Below, piece by piece: positions 7,218-14,019 of a stretch of DNA of 21,506 bases. Under the pieces are notes generated by a model, which ran no database searches, was not told the DNA's origin, and was given only the letters and a program-made list of their open reading frames with translations. The DNA lies in NCBI GenBank assembly GCA_964571295.1, contig CAZNAO010000014.1:1-21506 (forward strand), written 5' to 3'. Each line of letters opens with the position of its first letter. The stretch's first letter is position 1. This DNA is from UBA922 sp964571295 (GTDB taxonomy: Bacteria > Patescibacteriota > Patescibacteriia > Magasanikbacterales > UBA922). The position numbers and the translations under genes are program-made.

Positions 7218-9681
7218 ATATTCGAATTTCAGCTTTGAACCGATCACGCAATATTTTCTCAACTTTCTTCTGCACCTCATCGATTTCTTTGGTTTCAAGC
7301 GTATGATCAGTCGACTGATAGATAAGGCGATACGCCATACTCTTTTTTCCTTCGGGAATATTTTTTCCCTCAAATACATCGAATAATATTGCCGAGGTAA
7401 TCAAGGGATCAATCATGGTCAATACTTCATGGATATCCCGATGCAGAGTATGTATATCGACGACAAATGCAATATCCCGCTCGACTACCGGATACATCGA
7501 CATCGGTTGGTACGCGGAAGAAACGGTGCTTGTCAGTTCAGACAATGCTCGAAGATTGATCTCGGCGTATCCCACACGGTGCGACATGCCGAATGCGGCT
7601 GTAGCTCTTGGGTGCAATTCAAATACGGTACCTACCTCGTCCGCATGCGCCATCACTTTCGCATATCGACCACCATGCACGTATGGCAGACCAGTAACCG
7701 CAGGATCAATGTGAAGTTCAATTCCAAGTCCAGCCCCCACACGACGAAGAGCGTCTGCGACCACGAAAAATGGCGTTTCGTCACCTTTACCTGTATACGC
7801 AATACCCAGCATGGAATCCTGCCTGGGTAAGAGATCAGAGCCACTTTCGGATACGCGCACACCCGGGTCCTCTTTGATATACACCTTGCCGATTTCATAC
7901 ACCTTCACCTCATCACGTATATGACTGTTTCGCTCAACCAGCTCAAGGATATTGGGCAACAGACTCCGACGAAGATATGGGCGGTCGCTTGCAATCGGAT
8001 TGTCGAGTTCCAAATGTTCGGATATTTCCACACCCAAGAGTTCAAGCGGACGAGGCGAGACAAACGAGTAATTGAGCGTTTCAGTGAATCCCAGCTCGCG
8101 CGACAATACGACACGGGCTTTCCGCTCGTTCAGCCGCAATTCATTCCGTTCCGGAGGAATAATTGAGAACGCGGGCAATACAGTCCCGATATTGTCATAT
8201 CCATACATGCGCGCGATTTCTTCGACGATATCTTCTTCGATTGAAATATCCTTGGTTCCGCGCCAGCTTGGCACTTCGATTTTCATTGTTTCCTTGTCTT
8301 TTTTCCCTGATGACTTCACTCCAAATCCGAGACTCTCGAGAATACGCACACATTCTTTGGTCGGAATAGTGACGCCCATCTTAGCATCGATAAATTCCTT
8401 GGTAATCGTAATCGGACCTTTGAATGTATACGGCTTCCCTTTCTCTGCGACTGCACTTACTACTCGCGCATTCGGGCATATTTCCTGGACCAGTTCAACC
8501 GCGCGCTTCAAGGCGCGATGGCAGTTAGTCGGGTCAAGGCTTTTTTCAAATCGAGCACTTGAATCACTGCGAAGCCCAAGCGCCGTACTCGTCTTTCTGA
8601 TACTTACCGGATTGAAATGCGCTGCTTCAAAAATAATCGATGTGGTCGCGTTCGTAATTTCGGTGTCACACCCTCCCATCACGCCGGCAAGCGCGATCAC
8701 CTTCTCAGCATCAGCAATCACGATCATACTCTCGTCCAATATACGTTCTTTCTGATCGAGTGTCGTCAGCTTTTCTCCTGCTTTTGCCCGTCGCACTTGT
8801 ATCTCTATTTTTGACTTTTGATTTTTGACTTTTGACATATCAAAGGCATGCATCGGCTGCCCCACGTCATACATCACGTAATTGGTGATATCGACAATAT
8901 TATTGATCGGGCGAATTCCGACCGCACGAAGACGTTGCTGCATACTATCAGGAGAGGGACCGATTACCACACCATCAAGCGCCACCGCCATATATTTCAT
9001 GGAGTCGTCTGTGTCTTCAATCGAAACTTTGAGCGCAATCTCAGCCCCTTCCTTGATTTCTTTCACCGCATAGGGCGATAGTTTCTTGCGGTAGCGCGCC
9101 GCCACTTCTCGAGCCATACCGTAATGACCCCATAGATCCGGACGATGATTGATCGACTTGTTATCTACTTCAATTACAACATCATCAAACCCAAGCGCTT
9201 CGGCAATCGACGTTCCCGCTTTTGCTTTCATTTTTGATAAATCAACGATTTCTTTTTCTTCACTTTTCGGAAACATGTCCTCGAGCCCTACCTCATCTGC
9301 GCTACAAATCATACCCGCTGATTCGACTCCGCGAATGGTCACGGGTTTCAATTCAACCAATTTCCCTTCTCCGTGCCATTTCACCCGCGCACCAATTTTC
9401 CCAACGATCACTTTCATCCCTTCGCGTAGGTTCGATCCGCCGCATACGATCTGCGCGATTTCATTTCCCATATCGACATCGCATACTTTGAGCGAATCCG
9501 CATTTTCATGCTTCTTTACTTTTTTGATTACCCCCACCACCATATGTGCAAATGCATCAGCTTTATGATGAATTCCTTCCACCTCAACCGTTGACATGGT
9601 CAACGCAAGACCTAGTTCTTCTGGTGCGAGTGAGTCAGGCAAGTCAACATATTGTTTCAGCCACTTATAGGAGATATTCAT
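7216..9681 (-). CDS. pheT: Phenylalanine-tRNA ligase beta subunit
   Basis: PheT forms the (alpha-beta)2 phenylalanyl-tRNA synthetase with PheS. It binds and recognises tRNA(Phe) and edits Tyr-tRNA(Phe). The 821-residue protein has the full bacterial layout. An OB-fold tRNA-binding domain lies at about 41-144. The B3/B4 editing region spans about 200-370 and includes INNIVDITNYVM and LRSDSSARFEKSLDP. The B5 domain spans about 420-495 and includes VPSWRGTKDISIEEDIVEE. A catalytic-like core follows, and a ferredoxin-fold anticodon-binding domain ends the protein (last about 93 residues, from YPVVERDIAFV). I chose the ATG at 9681, 4 nt after the pheS stop, over an upstream TTG at 9699 that would overlap pheS. 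Between HAFD and VRRA, residues 283-292 (SKVKNQKSKI) are encoded by a 7-nt tandem repeat and make this stretch about five residues longer than in the PheT sequences I recall. Confidence 0.97.
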   Translation of the reverse strand: MNISYKWLKQYVDLPDSLAPEELGLALTMSTVEVEGIHHKADAFAHMVVGVIKKVKKHENADSLKVCDVDMGNEIAQIVCGGSNLREGMKVIVGKIGARVKWHGEGKLVELKPVTIRGVESAGMICSADEVGLEDMFPKSEEKEIVDLSKMKAKAGTSIAEALGFDDVVIEVDNKSINHRPDLWGHYGMAREVAARYRKKLSPYAVKEIKEGAEIALKVSIEDTDDSMKYMAVALDGVVIGPSPDSMQQRLRAVGIRPINNIVDITNYVMYDVGQPMHAFDMSKVKNQKSKIEIQVRRAKAGEKLTTLDQKERILDESMIVIADAEKVIALAGVMGGCDTEITNATTSIIFEAAHFNPVSIRKTSTALGLRSDSSARFEKSLDPTNCHRALKRAVELVQEICPNARVVSAVAEKGKPYTFKGPITITKEFIDAKMGVTIPTKECVRILESLGFGVKSSGKKDKETMKIEVPSWRGTKDISIEEDIVEEIARMYGYDNIGTVLPAFSIIPPERNELRLNERKARVVLSRELGFTETLNYSFVSPRPLELLGVEISEHLELDNPIASDRPYLRRSLLPNILELVERNSHIRDEVKVYEIGKVYIKEDPGVRVSESGSDLLPRQDSMLGIAYTGKGDETPFFVVADALRRVGAGLGIELHIDPAVTGLPYVHGGRYAKVMAHADEVGTVFELHPRATAAFGMSHRVGYAEINLRALSELTSTVSSAYQPMSMYPVVERDIAFVVDIHTLHRDIHEVLTMIDPLITSAILFDVFEGKNIPEGKKSMAYRLIYQSTDHTLETKEIDEVQKKVEKILRDRFKAEIRI
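8808..8835 (-). repeat. Heptanucleotide tandem repeat inside pheT
   Basis: On the plus strand four direct heptads alternate TTTTTGA and CTTTTGA, making two exact 14-nt units. On the coding strand they read TCAAAAR and encode SKVKNQKSKI in the B3 region of PheT. The 28-nt length is not a multiple of three, so each copy is read in a different frame. Confidence 0.85.
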
Positions 9682-9685
9682 ATAT

Positions 9686-10717
9686 TTAGAACTGTTCAAG
9701 AAAGTTTAAGTTACCTCCGTGCAAGTGCCGGATGTCTTCAATTCCATATTTCTGCATGGCGAGACGCATGGACCCGAGACCGAACGCAAAACCGGTCCAC
9801 TCATGCGGGTCGAGTCCTCCGGCTTCGATAACTTTCGGATGCACCAGTCCGCATGGCAAAGTTTCAATCCAGCCCGAGTGTTTGCATGCGCCGCATCCGG
9901 CACCTCTACATACCAGGCACTTCATATCAAGCTCGAATCCGGGTTCGACAAACGGGAAGTATCCCGGACGCAGTCTGACTTCCACATCTTTTCTAAGGAC
10001 TCCACGCAACAATTCCTTCATGACTCCGATCAGATGTGCGATCGAGATATTTTTATCAATGACAATTCCTTCCATCTGGTAAAAGGTGTGTTCATGACTT
10101 GCATCCGTCGATTCATTGCGAAAACAGCGTCCCGATACCACTGCACGTAATGGTGCGCCGTATTTTTGCATCGCACGAATCTGCACAGGACTCGTGTGCG
10201 TGCGCATGACCCACTCCGGATGATCTTTGATAAAGAAGGTATCCTGCGAATCGCGTGCCGGGTGTGTCGCTGGAATATTGAGAGCATCAAAATTATAATA
10301 TTCGCTCTCGAGTTCCGGACCATCAAGTACCATAAAGCCCATCGAGGTAAACAATTCTTCGAGTTCAGTGTGCACAGTTGTCATCGGATGCTCGTGTCCG
10401 CGAGGAATCTCGGGTAACTTTGGCTGAGTGACATCGATCACCTCGGTTGAACCGATCGCTTCCCATGCTTTCATCTCAAACTCCTGTTTCTTTTTTTCAA
10501 AACCAGCTTCAATCTCAATCTTTACTTCATTCATCTTCTGTCCGACGTTTTTCCGTTCGGTATCAGACAATCCTTTCATCCCCTTGGCGAGCACCGTAAA
10601 TTCACCCGCTTTGCGAGAAAAAAAACGTTCCCGCACGCTCTCAAGATCTTCGAGCGAAGAAACTTTTATGATCGCGTTATGCGCTTCCTTTTTTAGGTGT
10701 TCTAATTGTTCAAGCAT
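9686..10717 (-). CDS. pheS: Phenylalanine-tRNA ligase alpha subunit
   Basis: PheS is the catalytic class II subunit that activates phenylalanine and charges tRNA(Phe). The 343-residue protein starts with a coiled-coil arm (about 1-90). The catalytic domain shows motif 2 (FRNESTDASHEHTFYQMEG, about 199-217) and motif 3 (FAFGLGSMRLAM, about 310-321). Motif 3 keeps the G-x-G-x-x-R pattern, although the residue before the Arg is Met where Glu is usual (GxER). A C-x2-C-x4-C-x2-C cluster (C267, C270, C275, C278) suggests a bound metal, as in many bacterial PheS proteins. The length is normal. It lies 1 nt after the rseP stop and 4 nt before pheT, so the three genes are one transcript. No Shine-Dalgarno sequence precedes the ATG. 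Confidence 0.97.
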   Translation of the reverse strand: MLEQLEHLKKEAHNAIIKVSSLEDLESVRERFFSRKAGEFTVLAKGMKGLSDTERKNVGQKMNEVKIEIEAGFEKKKQEFEMKAWEAIGSTEVIDVTQPKLPEIPRGHEHPMTTVHTELEELFTSMGFMVLDGPELESEYYNFDALNIPATHPARDSQDTFFIKDHPEWVMRTHTSPVQIRAMQKYGAPLRAVVSGRCFRNESTDASHEHTFYQMEGIVIDKNISIAHLIGVMKELLRGVLRKDVEVRLRPGYFPFVEPGFELDMKCLVCRGAGCGACKHSGWIETLPCGLVHPKVIEAGGLDPHEWTGFAFGLGSMRLAMQKYGIEDIRHLHGGNLNFLEQF

Positions 10718-10718
10718 A

Positions 10719-11888
10719 TTAAAAAAGTTTAGCGATATCCCTCCACGTTACCACAACGATCAATACCATAAGCAATGCAAATCCGATCGTGTGAGCGATC
10801 TGTTCATACTTCATCGACACTTTTTTTCCTTTTATTTTTTCGATCAGGACAAACAAAATGCGACCGCCGTCAAGTGCCGGGATCGGCAATATATTGATTG
10901 CCGCGAGGCTCAAAGACAACATTGCCATCACGTTTAATACGTACTGAAATCCGAGTTTCGCGCTCTGCCCCACCACCTGCGCAATACCGACCGGCCCTGC
11001 GATATCAAATATGAGACCGTTACCCGTAATCAAATTTGCAATCAGATAATAAAACGACACAAACACGGTCACAAGTCCAATTCCTGCCGCGATAAATCCT
11101 TTGTAGATTGCAATATACCATGGATAGCGTATCACCCCTGCTTCGGCAATTCCGATCCCAAGTCGTGCAATCGTATCACCCTCAGCGATCGTCGGAGTTG
11201 CAGTAATCACCTGTTCCTCGCCATTGCGCACCACATGAATTTGTATCGCTTGATCCGCATGCGCTCCCACATATTCGATCAATCCTGACGCATTCGTGAC
11301 CGAGGTCTCATCAACCTGCATGATCCGGTCACCAAACATGATGCCTGCGACTTCTGCCGGTGAATCTTCCGCAACCGATTGCACCAATACGCTTGGTGCC
11401 TCGACAATGATCGCATGTTTATCGACTCCACTAGACAAATCAGTCGGGAGTCCGATCATGAATCCAAACGACAACACTACCGCTGCAAGAATGACGTTCA
11501 TGATAACTCCGGCAGCAAGTACCAGTATCCGTTTCCATGCTTTGTGGTGCCCAAAGCTATCAGGCTCGACTGCAGATTCCCCATTTTCTCCCTTGATACG
11601 CACAAATCCTCCTAATGGCAGCCAATTGATACTCCAGAGCATCCCGGGAAATTCTCCCGGCTGTTCATCACCTGCCACGGTTTTTTTCAAACTGCTTTTG
11701 CCATTTCCCCACACCCAGACTATTTTTTTACTTTTCGGATCCCGATACCAACCAAAAGCTCGAGGAGGATATCCAAATCCAAATTCATGAACCTTGATAC
11801 CGCATTTTTTTGCCGTATAATAATGGCCCCATTCATGAACCACCACCAGAATTCCGAGAATCACGATAAACAAGAGAATCGTAACCAT
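10719..11888 (-). CDS. rseP: Site-2 membrane metalloprotease (M50 family, RseP-like)
   Basis: This 389-residue polytopic protease cuts substrates within the membrane, in other bacteria anti-sigma factors or signal-peptide remnants. The zinc-binding HEWGH (residues 18-22) is in the first membrane helix. The third ligand motif, NILPIPALDGG, ends with L339-D340-G-G. A single PDZ domain lies between helices (about 165-235, DSPAEVAGIMFGDRIMQVD). Further membrane segments are near 125-145, 265-288 and 365-382. I chose the ATG at 11888, preceded by a weak AGGA, rather than a TTG at 11909 that coincides with the predicted start point. It is first in the operon with pheS and pheT and divergent from lemA. 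The pairing of a stress protease with a tRNA synthetase probably reflects gene packing rather than shared function. Confidence 0.95.
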   Translation of the reverse strand: MVTILLFIVILGILVVVHEWGHYYTAKKCGIKVHEFGFGYPPRAFGWYRDPKSKKIVWVWGNGKSSLKKTVAGDEQPGEFPGMLWSINWLPLGGFVRIKGENGESAVEPDSFGHHKAWKRILVLAAGVIMNVILAAVVLSFGFMIGLPTDLSSGVDKHAIIVEAPSVLVQSVAEDSPAEVAGIMFGDRIMQVDETSVTNASGLIEYVGAHADQAIQIHVVRNGEEQVITATPTIAEGDTIARLGIGIAEAGVIRYPWYIAIYKGFIAAGIGLVTVFVSFYYLIANLITGNGLIFDIAGPVGIAQVVGQSAKLGFQYVLNVMAMLSLSLAAINILPIPALDGGRILFVLIEKIKGKKVSMKYEQIAHTIGFALLMVLIVVVTWRDIAKLF

Positions 11889-11901
11889 AGTTCCTATAAT
11901 A

Positions 11902-11930
11902 TTGACCAAATAGTAATACTAGCCTACAAT
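11902..11930 (+). promoter_or_regulatory. Promoter of lemA
   Basis: TTGACC (11902-11907), a 17-nt spacer and TACAAT (11925-11930) form a near-consensus housekeeping promoter. The start point would be near 11937, giving a leader of about 125 nt to the lemA ATG. It overlaps the opposing rseP promoter. Confidence 0.7.
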
Positions 11931-11944
11931 TAAGCTGTGGTTAA
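11916..11944 (-). promoter_or_regulatory. Probable promoter of rseP-pheS-pheT
   Basis: On the minus strand TTAACC (-35, 11939-11944), a 17-nt spacer and TAGTAT (-10, 11916-11921) place the start point near 11909, about 20 nt before the rseP ATG. Each element is an imperfect match (about 4/6). It overlaps the lemA promoter almost completely, so the two should compete. Confidence 0.4.
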
Positions 11945-11955
11945 GTATTCCACAG
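11935..11955. promoter_or_regulatory. Inverted repeat at the lemA start point, possible operator
   Basis: CTGTGG (11935-11940) and CCACAG (11950-11955) form a 6-bp inverted repeat with a 9-nt spacer. It starts at the predicted lemA start site and covers the rseP -35. The spacer length recalls CIRCE, but the sequence does not match it. It could be a repressor site acting on both genes, or a 5' mRNA hairpin. Confidence 0.4.
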
Positions 11956-11989
11956 GTAGGAGTTTTTTTCAATAGGACTTATATTGCAC

Positions 11990-12043
11990 AATTGACATCT
12001 GGCAACTGGTTCTCCGCAAAAAGCCAATTGCTAACTGTTAATT
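11990..12043. repeat. Heptad-phased inverted repeat in the lemA leader
   Basis: Three heptads on the left (AATTGAC, ATCTGGC, AACTGGT; 11990-12010) face three on the right (GCCAATT, GCTAACT, GTTAATT; 12023-12043) across a 12-nt centre. The left arm matches the reverse complement of the right at 15 of 21 positions, in register with the 7-nt period. It encloses no gene. Confidence 0.6.
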
Positions 12044-12061
12044 TTATTTAATTGTTTTCCT

Positions 12062-12628
12062 ATGTCTCCATTACTCATTGTATTGATAGTCGTTGCCGTT
12101 ATCGTTGTCTGGGGTATTATCCTCTACAACAGCCTCATCCGTCTCCGAAACCGTACTCGCGAAGCGTGGAGTGATATTGATGTCCAATTGAAACGCCGAC
12201 ACGACCTTATCCCAAACTTGATCGAGAGCGTTAAAGGATATATGAAACATGAGCGTGAACTTCTCGAGCAAGTTACCAAATACCGTGCTGCTGCAGTAGA
12301 GGCTCAAAACCAGGGAGATACTGCCGCACTCGCTTCAGCGGAAAGTATGCTTGGAAGCACGCTTGGAAAATTGCAAGTAGCCGTCGAAGCATATCCAGAT
12401 CTCAAAGCAAATACCAATGTCGGACAGCTTATGGACGAGCTCTCGGACACTGAAAATAAAATCCAGGCTTCACGACGCTTTTACAACAGCATGGCGCAGG
12501 AATTCAATACCAAGGTTGAATCATTCCCGAACAATATGATTGCGGGACAGCTGAAATTCACCAAATTCGACTTCTTCGAAATTCAGGATGCGACTGAGCG
12601 TGAAAATGTTAAGGTGAGCTTCACGTAA
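12062..12628 (+). CDS. lemA: LemA family protein
   Basis: The 188-residue protein has one N-terminal membrane helix (about 4-24). A cytoplasmic helical-bundle domain typical of LemA follows, including IDVQLKRRHDLIPNLIESVKG (the last 20 residues are the hallmark region, about 40-58), a Glu/Ala-rich coiled region, and the conserved SRRFYNSMAQEFN-x-K-x-E-x-FP-x-N motif near the C-terminus. LemA proteins commonly neighbour HtpX or TPM-domain genes and are thought to act in envelope stress, but their biochemical role is not established. The last codons and the stop overlap the first heptad of the repeat that precedes the next gene, yet the C-terminus ends where LemA proteins usually end, so it does not look truncated. 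There is no Shine-Dalgarno sequence. Confidence 0.95.
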   Translation: MSPLLIVLIVVAVIVVWGIILYNSLIRLRNRTREAWSDIDVQLKRRHDLIPNLIESVKGYMKHERELLEQVTKYRAAAVEAQNQGDTAALASAESMLGSTLGKLQVAVEAYPDLKANTNVGQLMDELSDTENKIQASRRFYNSMAQEFNTKVESFPNNMIAGQLKFTKFDFFEIQDATERENVKVSFT

Positions 12629-12651
12629 CACATACCACATAACACGTGTCA
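12622..12651 (+). repeat. Left heptad array (CACRTRN)4
   Basis: Four successive heptads, CACGTAA, CACATAC, CACATAA and CACGTGT, are followed by CA. The first overlaps the final codons of lemA. The array matches the reverse complement of the right array at about 21 of 30 positions, in the same 7-nt register. Confidence 0.75.
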
Positions 12652-12654
12652 ATT

Positions 12655-13032
12655 ATGAATGCAAAGGAGGGCTTTCATAATAAACTCAAGCGTCTGATAA
12701 TTGAATATATTCTTTTTGGATATCGAATTCTTAAAAAATTTCCAAAAGACGAAATTTTTATCATGACTGCCCAGTGTAAACGTGCAATGATTTCTGTATT
12801 TCTCAACTACATAGAAGGTTACGCGCGTGGTAGAAAGAAAACAATGAAGCATTTGTATGAGATATCTTATGGTTCACTACACGAATCTATAGGTGTATTT
12901 CTCCTAGCAACACACCTAGAGTATATTTCCAAAGATGAATATTTGAAATTATTTGAACGAAAAGAAGAAATAGGAAAAATGCTTTGGAAAAGTATTTCCG
13001 GTCTTAATAATGATATCGATAAATTAAAGTAG
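12655..13032 (+). CDS. Four-helix-bundle protein (S23 / IVS / Avd-like)
   Basis: The 125-residue, largely helical, basic protein fits the four-helix-bundle family found in 23S rRNA intervening sequences, and as Avd in diversity-generating retroelements. The family-like segments are the helix-2 stretch CKRAMISVFLNYIEGYARGR (about 43-62), which corresponds to the usual A-x-S-I-x-x-N-I-A-E-G pattern, and EISYGSLHES (about 72-81), which corresponds to the A-R-G-S-L-x-E pattern. Family members are thought to bind nucleic acid. The ATG at 12655 is preferred over the GTG at 12646, which lies inside the left heptad array. The gene is more AT-rich than its neighbours and splits the usual lemA-htpX pair, so it was probably inserted. 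AAAGGAGG occurs just inside the ORF rather than before the start. Confidence 0.85.
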   Translation: MNAKEGFHNKLKRLIIEYILFGYRILKKFPKDEIFIMTAQCKRAMISVFLNYIEGYARGRKKTMKHLYEISYGSLHESIGVFLLATHLEYISKDEYLKLFERKEEIGKMLWKSISGLNNDIDKLK

Positions 13033-13045
13033 TGCAACTGCATTT

Positions 13046-13075
13046 TGATATGTGGCATGTGCTACGTGATATGCG
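13046..13075 (+). repeat. Right heptad array (NYAYGYG)4, inverted relative to the left
   Basis: TG is followed by four heptads: ATATGTG, GCATGTG, CTACGTG and ATATGCG. The array ends 5 nt before the htpX ATG, so it occupies the place where a ribosome-binding site would be. It is the approximate reverse complement of the array at 12622-12651. Confidence 0.75.
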
Positions 13076-13080
13076 AAACT

Positions 13081-13959
13081 ATGTATTCCCAAATTGACTC
13101 CAACAAACGAAAAACCCGATTGCTTATCGCGATCTTCTGCGCCTTCATCATCGGACTTGGCTGGCTTGGTGCATATTATCTGGGACTTGGATATGAGGCT
13201 GTATTTATGGCCCTCATCATTTCCATCGTCATGACCCTCGTGTCATATTATAAAGGCGACTCGATCGCGCTTGCGTCAAGCGGAGCCAAGGAAATCACAA
13301 CCGAGCAAAATCCGTATGTGTATCGCATGGTTGAAAATCTTGCGATTTCCCAGGGGATGCCAATGCCCCGGGTGCATATCATCGATTCCCCGGCTTTAAA
13401 TGCGTTTGCCACTGGACGAGACCCGAAACACGCATCGGTCGCGGTCACAACCGGACTTATTGAAGCGCTTGAAAATGAAGAGCTTGAAGGAGTCTTGGCG
13501 CACGAGATGTCTCATATCAAAAACTATGACATTCGCGTCATGACGATCGTCATCGTACTTGTCGGTGTTGTCTCCCTTCTGGCTGACATGTTCTTCCGGT
13601 TCAACCTCTTCGGAGGAAAACGGGATTCTGAAAATAGAGCAGGCGGGGCTCTCATGGTCGTTGGAATTGTACTTCTCATTCTTTCTCCCATCGTCGCTGA
13701 ACTCATCAAGCTTGCAGTATCCCGAAAACGGGAATATCTTGCTGATGCTTCAGGTGCACTTATGACCCGATACCCGGAAGGATTGGCACGGGCACTTGAA
13801 AAAATCAAACAATCCAATGTTCCTTTGAAGACCGCGAATGCGGCGACCGCTCATCTCTTTATCTCAAATCCGTTCAAAGGAAAAATGTTTACTGCCATGT
13901 TCTCCACTCATCCGCCGATCGAGGACCGAATCAAGCGACTGAGAGACAACCTCACCTAG
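13081..13959 (+). CDS. htpX: HtpX-type membrane zinc protease (M48)
   Basis: HtpX degrades damaged membrane proteins. The 292-residue protein has two N-terminal membrane helices (about 13-30 and 36-55), the zinc motif HEMSH (residues 141-145) in LEGVLAHEMSHIKNYD, and the third ligand E218 in KREYLADASGAL. Two further hydrophobic segments flank a short loop (about 150-210). The C-terminal STHPPIEDRIKRL is the usual family ending. I chose the ATG at 13081. A TTG at 13045 would extend the protein by 12 residues, but all through the heptad array and with no family similarity (MICGMCYVICET). It forms the expected pair with lemA but is separated from it by the four-helix-bundle insert. It ends at a hairpin terminator. 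Confidence 0.96.
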   Translation: MYSQIDSNKRKTRLLIAIFCAFIIGLGWLGAYYLGLGYEAVFMALIISIVMTLVSYYKGDSIALASSGAKEITTEQNPYVYRMVENLAISQGMPMPRVHIIDSPALNAFATGRDPKHASVAVTTGLIEALENEELEGVLAHEMSHIKNYDIRVMTIVIVLVGVVSLLADMFFRFNLFGGKRDSENRAGGALMVVGIVLLILSPIVAELIKLAVSRKREYLADASGALMTRYPEGLARALEKIKQSNVPLKTANAATAHLFISNPFKGKMFTAMFSTHPPIEDRIKRLRDNLT

Positions 13960-13960
13960 T

Positions 13961-13988
13961 AATAATCCTCCCGGACGGGAGGATTATT
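13961..13988. terminator. Terminator between htpX and the phosphohexomutase gene
   Basis: A perfect 12-bp stem (AATAATCCTCCC / GGGAGGATTATT) with a GGAC loop starts right after the htpX stop. A T-rich tract (TATTTC) follows. It lies between convergent genes and can serve both. Confidence 0.9.
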
Positions 13989-14019
13989 TATTTCAACAAT
14001 TCTTTTAACCTAATCAATT

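Larger units (their letters stand above)
12622..13075 (+). mobile_element. Candidate small element: four-helix-bundle gene between inverted heptad arrays
   Basis: The stretch between lemA and htpX is bracketed by two 30-nt arrays of 7-nt repeats in opposite orientation and contains one AT-rich ORF (about 32% GC in the line counted, against about 45-55% in lemA and htpX). S23/IVS-type four-helix-bundle genes are known as intervening sequences in 23S rRNA genes, where complementary ends pair. Here the insert is intergenic. That it moved in as a unit is inference; there is no target-site duplication and no transposase. Confidence 0.45.

Noticed and set aside
8072..8755. 227-codon open frame on the plus strand opposite pheT
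   Set aside because: It lies entirely antisense to a conserved core gene, shows no family motif, and has the composition expected of a codon-bias shadow.
9425..9445. GGTTCGATCC, resembling a tRNA T-arm
   Set aside because: It lies inside the pheT OB-fold coding region and no acceptor, D or anticodon stems can be drawn around it.
9682..9699. TTG start extending pheT by six residues
   Set aside because: It would overlap the end of pheS and adds residues not usual before the MNISYKWL start; the ATG at 9681 fits better.
11935..11955. CIRCE (HrcA) operator before lemA
   Set aside because: Only the 9-nt spacer agrees; the arms do not resemble TTAGCACTC/GAGTGCTAA.
12622..13075. CRISPR-like or IS element
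   Set aside because: The repeats are 7 nt without spacers, and there is no transposase or cas gene; only a four-helix-bundle ORF is present.
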